Part shown: piece after piece, positions 1 to 7,863 of the stretch | How positions within the stretch are numbered: the first letter of the stretch is position 1 | Layout: every line of letters starts with the position of its first letter | Source of the DNA: Cyclobacteriaceae bacterium | GTDB lineage: Bacteria > Bacteroidota > Bacteroidia > Cytophagales > Cyclobacteriaceae | DNA length: 64,000 nucleotides | Assembly: GCA_026129485.1 (NCBI GenBank) | Contig: JAHCHY010000012.1 | Coordinates: 62,001 to 126,000, forward strand | Reading direction: 5' to 3' | The notes under the pieces: model-generated | The model's database searches: none | What the model was told of the DNA's origin: nothing | The model's input: the letters and a program-made list of their open reading frames with translations, nothing else | Program-made: the position numbers and the translations under genes

Positions 1-1593
1 GAAATATTTCATCTGGTAGAACACTACAATCAGGCCGATCAGCAAAACCTGCGAGATGGTGAATTGTGTAATGATAAGCCCACGCCTGATGTTAAAGCTT
101 CCGCCCTGCTGCCCCTGAAACTTTCCTTTCAACGCCTGCACGGGCCTGAACCCCGACAGGACAATGCCGGGGTATGCGCCCGACAGGAACGTTACTGTGA
201 ACATCAGCGCGAGCAAAAACCAAAGCGCGCTTATGTCGGAGAATAAATTGAGCGTTATTCGTATATTGAAAAATTCGTTCACGTAAGGCAGAACAGCATA
301 AGAAACAAAAAATGCCAGCAACGTTGCTAATAAAACAATCACACCCGTTTCGGTTGTGAACTGCCAGAACAATTGCGTGCGTACGCTTCCCAGCACTTTG
401 CGAATACCCACTTCTTTCGCCCGCGTAACAGCCTGCGCAGTAGCGAGGTTGATAAAGTTCAGGCAGGCCGTGAATACCAGCAGGAAGCCGACCATCGCCA
501 GCACCCAGAGAATGGTTTTATCCATTCTTCCACCGTACTTTGCATTAAAATGAACATCATCAAGCGGCTGAAGCTTGTAGTGATGAACATTCTTGCTTTC
601 CGCGCGGTACTTCTTTACATAAGCGGGTAAGACAAGCTCAACTTCTGCGGGAGTAACCCCGGGCTGAAGCCTCGCAAAGGTCTGAATGTCGGTGGTGATG
701 CCGCCCCAGCCCCAATCATCATCGCCAGCATACCAGTGGTTGTACTGTTTTATGGTGCTGTACGAAAAATAAATTTCCGAACGCAGGTCAGTGTTGTCCG
801 GGATGTCTTTCAGCACACCGGTTATGGTAAAATCAATGCGGTTATCAAACCGGAAGGTTTTGCCGAGGGGCGATTCATCGTCAAAATATTTTTTTGCGAT
901 CCGTTCGCTCACGAGAGCCGTATTGGGTTCGGTGAGCATGTTATCACGCTTTCCCGAAACAAGCGGGAAATTGAAAATGTCGAAAAACTCAGGCTCGGCA
1001 AACGCTACTTCTTCCTTAAACTTTCTGATGTCAGCGTCTTCCTCCACTGCAATGAGTTGATCCGTTAGCGTGCACAGGCGAGCTGTTTTTTCGCCAAACG
1101 TATAATCATCGCGAAACGCTTTGCCGAAAGACGGAGGCACACTTCCACTAAAGCTCACCTGGTCGCGATGCGCTTCCGTAACAAAGCGGTAGATACGGTC
1201 GGAATTATTGTGAAAATTATCAATGTCTAAGTGATAGCTTATCAGGGAGAAAATCAATAACGCACAGGAAATGCCCAGGGCAAGACCTGACACATTGATA
1301 GCAGCATGTGTTTTTTTAGCGATGATGTTACGCCACGCAGTTTTTAAATAGCTTTTATACATACCGTAAGTGTTTAAGTTTTTATAGCCTTCTGTTGGTT
1401 TAATGATACCGGGTCTGCACAACAGCAGCACATCTATGATAAAAAACAGGTCTGCTTTCCGTTTGCCGGATTTGTTTAACCTTCTTTCATACACTTCCAT
1501 CAAATCCCCTTCTATATAATCTCTCAGCCTCGGATGGCAGTACCATCGGAAGAAGCGGAGAGCGGGTTTTGGTGGCGTTGAAGTTTCTTTCAT
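1..1593 (-). CDS. FtsX/MacB-type ABC permease with N-terminal prefix domain (3' end outside window)
   Basis: The frame is open from the ATG at 1591-1593 to the window edge, giving 531 codons; the C-terminal third lies outside. Residues 1-80 form the prefix (RFFRWYCHPRLRDYIEGDLM, then RPGIIKPTEGYKNLNTYG) seen in five other permeases here. A transmembrane segment follows near residue 100, then a large extracytoplasmic MacB-like domain, a transmembrane block with the coupling-helix motif KEVGIRKVLGS, and LSGFRPVQALKGK, which ends the first FtsX module. Permeases of this family work with a cytoplasmic ATPase and transmit ATP hydrolysis to the periplasm; no ATPase is visible. It lies 78 bases downstream of a PadR gene on the same strand and is probably co-transcribed with it. 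The start is chosen because the prefix begins there, as in its paralogues. The substrate is unknown. Confidence 0.9.
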   Translation of the reverse strand, partial: MKETSTPPKPALRFFRWYCHPRLRDYIEGDLMEVYERRLNKSGKRKADLFFIIDVLLLCRPGIIKPTEGYKNLNTYGMYKSYLKTAWRNIIAKKTHAAINVSGLALGISCALLIFSLISYHLDIDNFHNNSDRIYRFVTEAHRDQVSFSGSVPPSFGKAFRDDYTFGEKTARLCTLTDQLIAVEEDADIRKFKEEVAFAEPEFFDIFNFPLVSGKRDNMLTEPNTALVSERIAKKYFDDESPLGKTFRFDNRIDFTITGVLKDIPDNTDLRSEIYFSYSTIKQYNHWYAGDDDWGWGGITTDIQTFARLQPGVTPAEVELVLPAYVKKYRAESKNVHHYKLQPLDDVHFNAKYGGRMDKTILWVLAMVGFLLVFTACLNFINLATAQAVTRAKEVGIRKVLGSVRTQLFWQFTTETGVIVLLATLLAFFVSYAVLPYVNEFFNIRITLNLFSDISALWFLLALMFTVTFLSGAYPGIVLSGFRPVQALKGKFQGQQGGSFNIRRGLIITQFTISQVLLIGLIVVFYQMKYF

Positions 1594-1610
1594 AGATTCA
1601 TCTACTAATC

Positions 1611-1657
1611 GTTACCGGTTTCCAGTTACTGGTTACCGGTAACAGGCAACTGGTAAC
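1611..1657. repeat. GTTACCGG-class palindromic spacer repeat
   Basis: The sequence is built from alternating GTTACCGG/CCGGTAAC and CCAGTTACTGG/CAACTGG words that can fold back on themselves. It lies between the PadR gene and the prefix permease. Similar units precede the prefix permeases or their remnant at 21631, 24333, 27033 and 29738. Confidence 0.75.
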
Positions 1658-1671
1658 TGTGCTGCCTATTC

Positions 1672-2010
1672 TCAAATGAATTTAGCTTCCAACACCGTCT
1701 TCGGGATAGCCTTCCACAACTGCTCGCGGGTTTCTTTTGCGTAAAGCATCGCCTTCTTTCCCAGCGCGGTTATTTCAAAATAGCGCCTCGGTCTTCCGGC
1801 CCGGTCTTCAGTGCTTTCGCCTGAATACGATTTTAAATAGCCTTTATCTTCGAGGCGTAGCAAAGCCGTGTGCAGCGCGCCCATGCTTACCGTGCGTACT
1901 AAGCGTGATTCAATTTCATCTTTGATGGCTACACTGTAGGCTTCATTGTTAAGAATGCCTACCGTGAGGATTACGATTTCTTCAAACTCACCTAATTGAT
2001 AGTTTTTCAT
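1672..2010 (-). CDS. PadR-family transcriptional regulator
   Basis: The 112-residue protein is a compact winged-helix regulator. It begins with LGEFEEIVILTVGIL, has the recognition-helix region SMGALHTALLRLEDKGYLKS (about residues 40-60) and the wing motif GRPRRYFEITALGKKAM. PadR proteins are usually repressors that bind AT-rich palindromes near their own promoter. It is very similar to the regulator at 35133-35471, and both lie directly upstream of prefix-containing permeases, so control of the permease run is a reasonable inference. The ATG at 2008-2010 gives the same N terminus as the paralogue. The inducing ligand cannot be guessed. Confidence 0.93.
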   Translation of the reverse strand: MKNYQLGEFEEIVILTVGILNNEAYSVAIKDEIESRLVRTVSMGALHTALLRLEDKGYLKSYSGESTEDRAGRPRRYFEITALGKKAMLYAKETREQLWKAIPKTVLEAKFI

Positions 2011-2019
2011 GGAATAAAT

Positions 2020-2044
2020 ATTATTCTCTAAATGTAGGAATAAT
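2020..2044 (-). promoter_or_regulatory. Candidate PadR operator/promoter element
   Basis: ATTATTC (2020-2026) and GAATAAT (2038-2044) form an inverted repeat around CTAAATGTAG (2028-2037), ending 10 bases before the PadR start. The same CTAAATGTAG core in AT-rich flanks lies upstream of the second PadR gene (35647-35656). Read on the minus strand it contains TACATTTA, one mismatch from the Bacteroidota -7 box TAnnTTTG, so it may be promoter and operator together. Confidence 0.5.
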
Positions 2045-2239
2045 AATTATGCCAGTTGGATAAACGGCCTTTTTTGCGATGATTTTGAGGATAGGAGGAA
2101 GCGCGTTGTACGCTTTCGTACAGGTTTTGGTCGGGGTCGTTCAGTAGTTACCTTAACGGAAAAATATTTGGCGAGGGCAATTCCTCGATAAGCGGGTGAG
2201 GTGAGGATTGGTTTTCGTTTTTTTAATCTTTTAGGATTG

Positions 2240-2247
2240 TATATTTG
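2240..2247 (+). promoter_or_regulatory. -7 promoter box of the DUF4160/DUF2442 pair
   Basis: TATATTTG matches the Bacteroidota -7 consensus TAnnTTTG exactly and ends 9 bases before the ATG at 2257. No good TTTG box is seen at the expected distance upstream. The box argues for the ATG at 2257 rather than the one at 2245, which lies inside it, and implies a very short leader. Confidence 0.5.
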
Positions 2248-2256
2248 TACTTTGCG

Positions 2257-2541
2257 ATGGGCAAGCTTTTAATTCTTAAAAATTACATTTTCCTGGTTTA
2301 CGGAAGTGATATTTTAGAAAGCAAAAAGCATATTCATGTAACCTATGCCCATAGGGGATTTAAACGTTCCTGCAAATTCTGGCTTGAACCCGAAATTGAG
2401 ATTGACTATGGGAAAAAAGGAAATTTTAGTGAAGTTGAATTGAACGAAATAAAAAAATTAATAAAAGAGAACAAGGAGATTTTATTAGATCAACTCAAAT
2501 TGTTTTATGACGGGAAACCTGTAAAGGCAATCAGAAAATGA
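2257..2541 (+). CDS. DUF4160 family protein, toxin-antitoxin-like pair member
   Basis: This 94-residue protein begins MGKLLILKNYIFLVYGSDIL and contains KKHIHVTYAHRGFKRSCKFW followed by LEPEIEI, the typical core of DUF4160. Its stop codon overlaps the start of the DUF2442 gene in ATGA, so the two are translationally coupled. DUF4160-DUF2442 pairs are widespread as small two-gene cassettes and are often regarded as toxin-antitoxin-like; activity is not shown here. It lies on the plus strand at the border between the PadR-prefix run and the prefix-less permeases. Confidence 0.8.
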   Translation: MGKLLILKNYIFLVYGSDILESKKHIHVTYAHRGFKRSCKFWLEPEIEIDYGKKGNFSEVELNEIKKLIKENKEILLDQLKLFYDGKPVKAIRK

Positions 2542-2774
2542 ACTCGACAACCCTCACATCACCCTCTATCCGTAGCATTGATTTTATCAACAGCAGCATT
2601 ATGTTCATTCATTTGGATAACGACAGGACGTTTATTGTTCCTTTGGATAAATTTCCCGCTATCCAAAAGTTATCCAAAGATCAGAAAAGCGATTTTGAAA
2701 TTATTGACGGTAATCATTTGTCTTTTCTCACCATAGACGAGGTGTATAGTATCAACGAGCTTATCGGTATCTGA
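2538..2774 (+). CDS. DUF2442 family protein, partner of DUF4160
   Basis: The 78-residue protein has the DUF2442 pattern: a short beta-rich start (SIDFINSSIMFIHLDNDRTF), IVPLDKFPAIQKLSKDQKSD, and a final GNHLSFLTIDEVYSINELI. It overlaps the preceding gene by four bases (ATGA). It is the likely antitoxin or regulator of the pair; this is inferred from family pairing, not from the sequence itself. Confidence 0.8.
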   Translation: MNSTTLTSPSIRSIDFINSSIMFIHLDNDRTFIVPLDKFPAIQKLSKDQKSDFEIIDGNHLSFLTIDEVYSINELIGI

Positions 2775-2839
2775 ACAGTTACAGTAAGCAACAGGTAATA
2801 ATTCAGCACCACAAAATACTACCTTCTGTATTTTAATCA

Positions 2840-5203
2840 TCACTCGCTTCTCAAACTCTCAACCGGGTTAGCCAGCGCAGCTTTGATTGACTGATAAGCG
2901 ACTGTTATAAGCGCAATAAGCAATGTACCTGTTGCGGTCAAAGCAAATATCCACACGCTGATCTTGGCATGAAAAGCATACCCGGCTAAGTAATCAGAGC
3001 CAAGATACCAGGCAATGGGAATACCTATGAGCAACCCGATGGCTACCAGCTTGGTGAAATCACCGCACAGCATTACCGCCAGGTTGCTTGCAGAAGCGCC
3101 CATCACTTTGCGGATGCCCAGCTCTTTCGTTCTTCTCTCCGCGGCAAAAGAAGCCAATCCGAACAACCCCAGGCAGGAAATCAGCACGGCAACAGTGGTG
3201 AAGCTTAACGACAGCCTGCCTATAACGGCCTCTGTACGATACTCCCGATCAAAAACCTCATCGAGAAACGAATATTCAAAGGGGTAGTCGGGGCTGTATT
3301 TTTTGAATGTACTTTCGATAGCGGCAAGTGTTTCGTTTACAGGCGTTCTTCCATCCACCCGGATAAAGTAATGCCATCCGAGATTTTCCGAGTAAAGAAA
3401 GATGAGCGGCTCAATGCCTTCGCGCAGGTTATCATTATGAAAATCATTGGTCAGGCCGACAATCTTTCCTTTTCCGGTCCACATCTCTAAATCAGTCCCG
3501 ATTACATTCTCCGGGCTAAGCCCCATCACTTCCATTGCCTTTTTGTTGATGATATAGTTGGACGTATCCCGGTTATCTATGTCCGAAAAATTTCTTCCTG
3601 CTAACAACTCTATGTTCATCGTAGGGATAAAGCCTTCATCGCAACGGAATATTTTAAAATTAATGGAAGAATTTTCGGGCTTGCCCGGCCACACCGGGTC
3701 GGTGGTGGTAATCGGGATAGTGAAAACATTGCTTCCGCCAAAGCCAATGTTTTTAACGGATGACAACTGAAGTAAATCGTTTTTAAATGCTGTGTGGTTT
3801 TTACCAATATCCTCGTTGCGGTCAATTACGATGACATTCTCTTTTTCAAACCCGAGATTCTTGTGGCTGATAAACGTGATTTGTTTATAGATAATAATGC
3901 TTCCTGCAATCAACACAATGGACGTGGCAAACTGAACAACTACCAATGCCCTGCGAAGCCCGTTGCCTGAAAGCGATGTTTGCGCATTGCCTTTCAGCAC
4001 GACAAGGGGATTGAATGAAGACAGAAAAAATGCAGGATAACTGCCTGCCAACAACCCACATATCAAGGTGATTGCCAACGTGCCGGCAACAAATACAGGA
4101 TTGCTGAAATCCATCTGTACGGACTTATCTGTTATTTCATTAAAGAACGGCAGAAGAAGCTGCACTACCGCCAAAGCCAGCAGCAGGGCAGCGAACGACA
4201 TCAATACCGATTCAGCCATAAAGTGGGCAATCAACCCGGCCTGCTTCGCCCCGATTATTTTACGCACGCCTACTTCGCGGCTGCGCGTAGCCGACCGGGC
4301 TGTAGCGAGATTCATAAAGTTGATGCAGGCCATAACCAGCACAATAACCGCTACCACACTGAACAATTTCACCTGCTCTATGCGCCCTCCTGCGCTTTTC
4401 CCGTTTTCAAATTTGCTGTAAAGTCGCGATTGGGCATACTGAAATAAAAAGGCGCTGGCCGTACAATCTTCGCAGTTCTTTTTGATAAGCCCGGCAAGCT
4501 TTGCGTTGGCGTTTTCCAACGATGCGCCAGGCTTCAGGGTAATTAACGTGCGTGTGCCCCCGCTTCGCCAGTGCTGTGTCCAGGGGTTTTCTTTCGCGTA
4601 GAGTTCAAACGGCAACACAAAATCAAACTGGAGCGTGGAATTTTTCGGGACATCGGCAAACACACCGGTTATCTTGAATTCATGCGATTGGTTCACTTGT
4701 AATGATTTACCTATTGGATCATCATTGCCAAAAAGTTTTCCGGCTAACTTTTCCGAAATAACGATTGAGCTAATATCGGGCAAAGCGTTGCTGTGATCGC
4801 CTTTCACCAATGGGAAACTGAGTATCGAAAACAATTCCGGATCAGCATACATTCCCTGCTCATTAAAGGAATTTATGTCGTGCTTAATCAATGCCTCATT
4901 CCCCATGTCAAGCTGTGCGATTATGTCCACTTCAGGAACTTCGGTTTGTATGGCGCCTTTCAACAGGGCGGAAGTAGCCCCGTGTGTTGCAATCCTGCCA
5001 TCCGGGTAGGTGTGGTTGATCATCACCCTGTAAATATTTCCGGCATTCGCATGAAATTTGTCGAAAGAGATTTCATCCATGACCCACAGAAAAATAAAAA
5101 TGCTTGTGGCAAGCCCGACCGTAAGCCCAAAGATGTTGATGATGGAGTAAGCCCTGTGGCGGATAAGATTGCGAAGGGTGATGGTGAAGTAATTTTTTAG
5201 CAT
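2840..5203 (-). CDS. FtsX/MacB-type ABC permease (no prefix)
   Basis: The protein has 787 residues if started at the ATG at 5201-5203 (MLKNYFTITLRNLIRHRAYS). An in-frame start 63 bases upstream exists, but all prefix-less paralogues begin MLKNY or similar, so the shorter form is preferred. Order of parts: transmembrane helix about residues 20-42, extracytoplasmic domain, FtsX block with coupling motif REVGVRKIIGAKQAG, a second transmembrane helix and extracytoplasmic domain, then a second FtsX block with KELGIRKVMGAS, ending ALANPVESLRSE. Both coupling helices, which contact the ATPase in this family, are intact. It is the last gene of the prefix-less run; 93 bases containing a palindrome separate it from the gene upstream. 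Confidence 0.92.
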   Translation of the reverse strand: MLKNYFTITLRNLIRHRAYSIINIFGLTVGLATSIFIFLWVMDEISFDKFHANAGNIYRVMINHTYPDGRIATHGATSALLKGAIQTEVPEVDIIAQLDMGNEALIKHDINSFNEQGMYADPELFSILSFPLVKGDHSNALPDISSIVISEKLAGKLFGNDDPIGKSLQVNQSHEFKITGVFADVPKNSTLQFDFVLPFELYAKENPWTQHWRSGGTRTLITLKPGASLENANAKLAGLIKKNCEDCTASAFLFQYAQSRLYSKFENGKSAGGRIEQVKLFSVVAVIVLVMACINFMNLATARSATRSREVGVRKIIGAKQAGLIAHFMAESVLMSFAALLLALAVVQLLLPFFNEITDKSVQMDFSNPVFVAGTLAITLICGLLAGSYPAFFLSSFNPLVVLKGNAQTSLSGNGLRRALVVVQFATSIVLIAGSIIIYKQITFISHKNLGFEKENVIVIDRNEDIGKNHTAFKNDLLQLSSVKNIGFGGSNVFTIPITTTDPVWPGKPENSSINFKIFRCDEGFIPTMNIELLAGRNFSDIDNRDTSNYIINKKAMEVMGLSPENVIGTDLEMWTGKGKIVGLTNDFHNDNLREGIEPLIFLYSENLGWHYFIRVDGRTPVNETLAAIESTFKKYSPDYPFEYSFLDEVFDREYRTEAVIGRLSLSFTTVAVLISCLGLFGLASFAAERRTKELGIRKVMGASASNLAVMLCGDFTKLVAIGLLIGIPIAWYLGSDYLAGYAFHAKISVWIFALTATGTLLIALITVAYQSIKAALANPVESLRSE

Positions 5204-5233
5204 GGCTGTTTTTGTTAGGTTCTTTAATTTAAA

Positions 5234-5291
5234 AGTTGACAAATAAGCAATTGAGAATGCGCACAAATTTTTAACCGAGATATTGTCAACT
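5234..5291. repeat. AGTTGACA-class palindromic spacer
   Basis: AGTTGACAAATA near 5234 and TATTGTCAACT at 5281-5291 are inverted repeats with one bulged base. They lie between the stop codon of the permease at 5297 and the start at 5203. A related, larger unit lies at 15716-15796. No T-run follows, so it is not a typical intrinsic terminator. Confidence 0.7.
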
Positions 5292-5296
5292 GATTT

Positions 5297-7747
5297 TTAT
5301 TCATTTCGCAACGACTCAACCGGGTTAGCCAATGCTGCTTTTATTGAACGAAAACTTATGGTAGTCAACGCAATGATCAGTGCAATCAAACCTGCCATCG
5401 CAAACACATCTGCACCCATGCTTACGTGATAGGCAAAATCCTGAAGCCAGCTCCGCATCAAAAAGTATGAAACCGGAACGGCAACAAAACCCGCAATGAT
5501 GACAAGCAACAGGAACTCTTTTGATATAAGCCCCACAATGCTTTGCACGGAAGCGCCCAGCACTTTGCGGATACCGATTTCTTTCGTGCGGCTTTCAATG
5601 GTATAAGAAACAACCGCGAACAAGCCCACGCACGCGATCAGCACAATGATGGAAGAGAACACTAAGAATATCTGCCCGCGCTTTTCATCCGCTTTATAAA
5701 ATTCTTCAAACCGGTTGTCGAGAAAAGTATATTCCATCGGGTTGTCGGGATCAACCCGGTTGTTTGCTGCTTTCAGCTTTTCAAGGGTTTCGCTCCAGTT
5801 GGCTGTCTTGATTTTTAATGTATAATAATCAATACGCTGAATCGCAGTGTTAGGAGCAGCAAAAATGACGGGCATCATCGTTTGCCGCAGCGACTCAAAG
5901 TGAAAATTATCGGCCACACCGATAACCTCGACTTTCAAAGGTTGCTCAAGCTGTTGAATGCTTCCGCCCCAGCGCGTGGTTGGTATTTCAATCATTTGGC
6001 CAACGGGATCGGTAAGCCCCAACTGCTCAACCGCTAATTGTGTCAATATTACTTTCGTGGAATCGGCAGGCCCGGCTGTAAAATTCCGACCGTCCAACAG
6101 CTTAATGTTATAGGTGCTTAAAAAATCATGGTCAATGCCCACGTAAATCATTTCCCTGCCATTCGGTTCGCCTTCGGGTTTCACCGTGGCAATGGGAAAA
6201 CTTTTCCACTCGCCCGGCACGCGGGTAGATGTGGTGATGCTTTGCACTTCGCTTACGCTGGCAAATTCGGCTTTCACATTTTCAAAGTTCCTGCGCAGGG
6301 CACCGCTGTTGATGTCAATAACCAAAAGGTTTTCATGATTAAAGCCAAGCTCTTTGCCACGCATGAAATCCAGTTGCCTGTAAATAACTAAGGTGGAAGC
6401 GATCATCACGATTGAAATGGCAAACTGGGCAGCTACTAAAATTTTCCTGACGGGCAATGAACGGTTGCCAAGCTTCACTTCTTTTTTCAACGCCTCAGTG
6501 GGCTTCACACGCGCAATAACAAAAGCAGGATAGAGCGATGATAAAATTCCCGCAGCAATCATGACGAAAATCAGAAGGAGTATTCCATTCACCGGTAAGG
6601 ACTGAACGGATAATTCTTTTTCTGTGAATGTATTGACGACAGGTAGAAATGCCTGGAGCAGTGCAATAGATAGCACTAAAGAAAAAGCCGACAACAAAAG
6701 CGCTTCGCATGAAAACTGAGCGATGAGCTGGCTCTTGAATGCGCCCAATGTTTTTCGCGTTCCTATTTCGCGTGTGCGTTTAAATGCTGCTGCCGTGGAA
6801 AGATTCATGTAGTTCAGGCAGGCGATGAGCAGGATAAGAAACGCTACCGCTCCAAACAAGTACAGGTAGAACGGCTTAATAGTGTTGGCATTTATTTCAT
6901 TGCCCTGTATGTTATCGGAATACAAATGAATGTCGCGCATCGGCTGCAACGAAAATGTGCTTTTAAATTCCCGGTCGGCAGGGTAATTCGCTTTTGTCAG
7001 CGCTGTGAGCTTGTCCTCGAAAGATTTTGGGTCAGCGCCCGGCTTTAGCTTTATATAGGTAATAAAGCTGTTGGACGACCAGTCTGAAGACATGAAATTA
7101 CTATACCAACTGAACGTGTTGATCCATGTAGCTTCGGCAAAGATGAGGTCAAATTGCAGGTGCGAGCTTTTAGGAAAATCTTTCATGATGCCCGTTACCG
7201 CAAAATGCACGTTCTGGTTGTTACGCATAAGATTAGACCAAAGCGACTTACCTAAAGCCGGCTCGTTACCAAAATATTTTTTGGCAAACTTTTCTGAAAT
7301 AACAATTCCGTCAGGCTGCTTTAACGCTGTTGCAGGATCGCCTTCAATCAAAGAAAAATCAAAGAAGGTAAAAAAGTTATCATCAATAATAAGTATCTGT
7401 TCATAGTCGCGGGTTGCAGGATCATTGCCAAGCGTCCCCCGGCCGATGGATGAAATGCGAATAGCATCATCCACTTCCGGTAATTGCTTCAATGCCTCGG
7501 CCCCGATGCGTGCCGCCACAGGTGCAACATGGCGGATGGTTCCGTCTTCCTGCTGCTCCTGCTGAACAATGCGGAATATCTGCTCCGAATCTTTATGGAA
7601 CATATCAAAGTTAAGCTCATCGAATAAATACAGGGTAATCACGATGAAACATGAAAAGCCAAACGTGAGCCCGAACAGGTTGATGAACGTAAACGTTTTG
7701 TTCTTCATCAACTGGCGGAGGGAAATTTGAAAATAGTTTTTTAGCAT
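5297..7747 (-). CDS. FtsX/MacB-type ABC permease (no prefix)
   Basis: This 816-residue protein starts MLKNYFQISLRQLMKNKTFT. The first FtsX module carries REIGTRKTLGAFKSQLIAQF after the membrane segment LLIACLNYMNLSTAAAFKRT; the second carries KEIGIRKVLGASVQSI. The C terminus is ALANPVESLRNE. The first extracytoplasmic domain contains the usual ISEKFAKKYFGNE segment. The leader differs from most sister genes (AAAGAACATG instead of AGCCATG). The spacer to the next gene upstream (7748-7863) holds a long palindrome. Confidence 0.92.
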   Translation of the reverse strand: MLKNYFQISLRQLMKNKTFTFINLFGLTFGFSCFIVITLYLFDELNFDMFHKDSEQIFRIVQQEQQEDGTIRHVAPVAARIGAEALKQLPEVDDAIRISSIGRGTLGNDPATRDYEQILIIDDNFFTFFDFSLIEGDPATALKQPDGIVISEKFAKKYFGNEPALGKSLWSNLMRNNQNVHFAVTGIMKDFPKSSHLQFDLIFAEATWINTFSWYSNFMSSDWSSNSFITYIKLKPGADPKSFEDKLTALTKANYPADREFKSTFSLQPMRDIHLYSDNIQGNEINANTIKPFYLYLFGAVAFLILLIACLNYMNLSTAAAFKRTREIGTRKTLGAFKSQLIAQFSCEALLLSAFSLVLSIALLQAFLPVVNTFTEKELSVQSLPVNGILLLIFVMIAAGILSSLYPAFVIARVKPTEALKKEVKLGNRSLPVRKILVAAQFAISIVMIASTLVIYRQLDFMRGKELGFNHENLLVIDINSGALRRNFENVKAEFASVSEVQSITTSTRVPGEWKSFPIATVKPEGEPNGREMIYVGIDHDFLSTYNIKLLDGRNFTAGPADSTKVILTQLAVEQLGLTDPVGQMIEIPTTRWGGSIQQLEQPLKVEVIGVADNFHFESLRQTMMPVIFAAPNTAIQRIDYYTLKIKTANWSETLEKLKAANNRVDPDNPMEYTFLDNRFEEFYKADEKRGQIFLVFSSIIVLIACVGLFAVVSYTIESRTKEIGIRKVLGASVQSIVGLISKEFLLLVIIAGFVAVPVSYFLMRSWLQDFAYHVSMGADVFAMAGLIALIIALTTISFRSIKAALANPVESLRNE

Positions 7748-7788
7748 GTTCTTTTCTTGTTTAATATTCTCTACATCATTTTAAAAAT

Positions 7789-7858
7789 TGGCAGCAGGCA
7801 ATGAGCAATAGGCAAATTGGATTAAACATTGCCTACTGTCTATTGCTATTTGCCTACT
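7789..7858. repeat. AGTAGGCAA-class palindromic spacer
   Basis: The left arm is rich in GGCAGCAGGCAATGAGCAAT and AGGCAA, the right arm in TTGCCTACTGTCTATTGC and TTTGCCTAC. Together they can form a long imperfect hairpin in the gap between two permease genes. Related units occur at 13228, 20747 and 20976. Confidence 0.72.
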
Positions 7859-7863
7859 TGACT

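Noticed and set aside
736-1068. Plus-strand open frames opposite the permeases (many of 60-150 codons throughout 1-35000)
   Set aside because: They are antisense to long, clearly coding permease genes, have no family motifs and no promoter or start signals; several repeat in the same relative place in each paralogue as expected for shadows.
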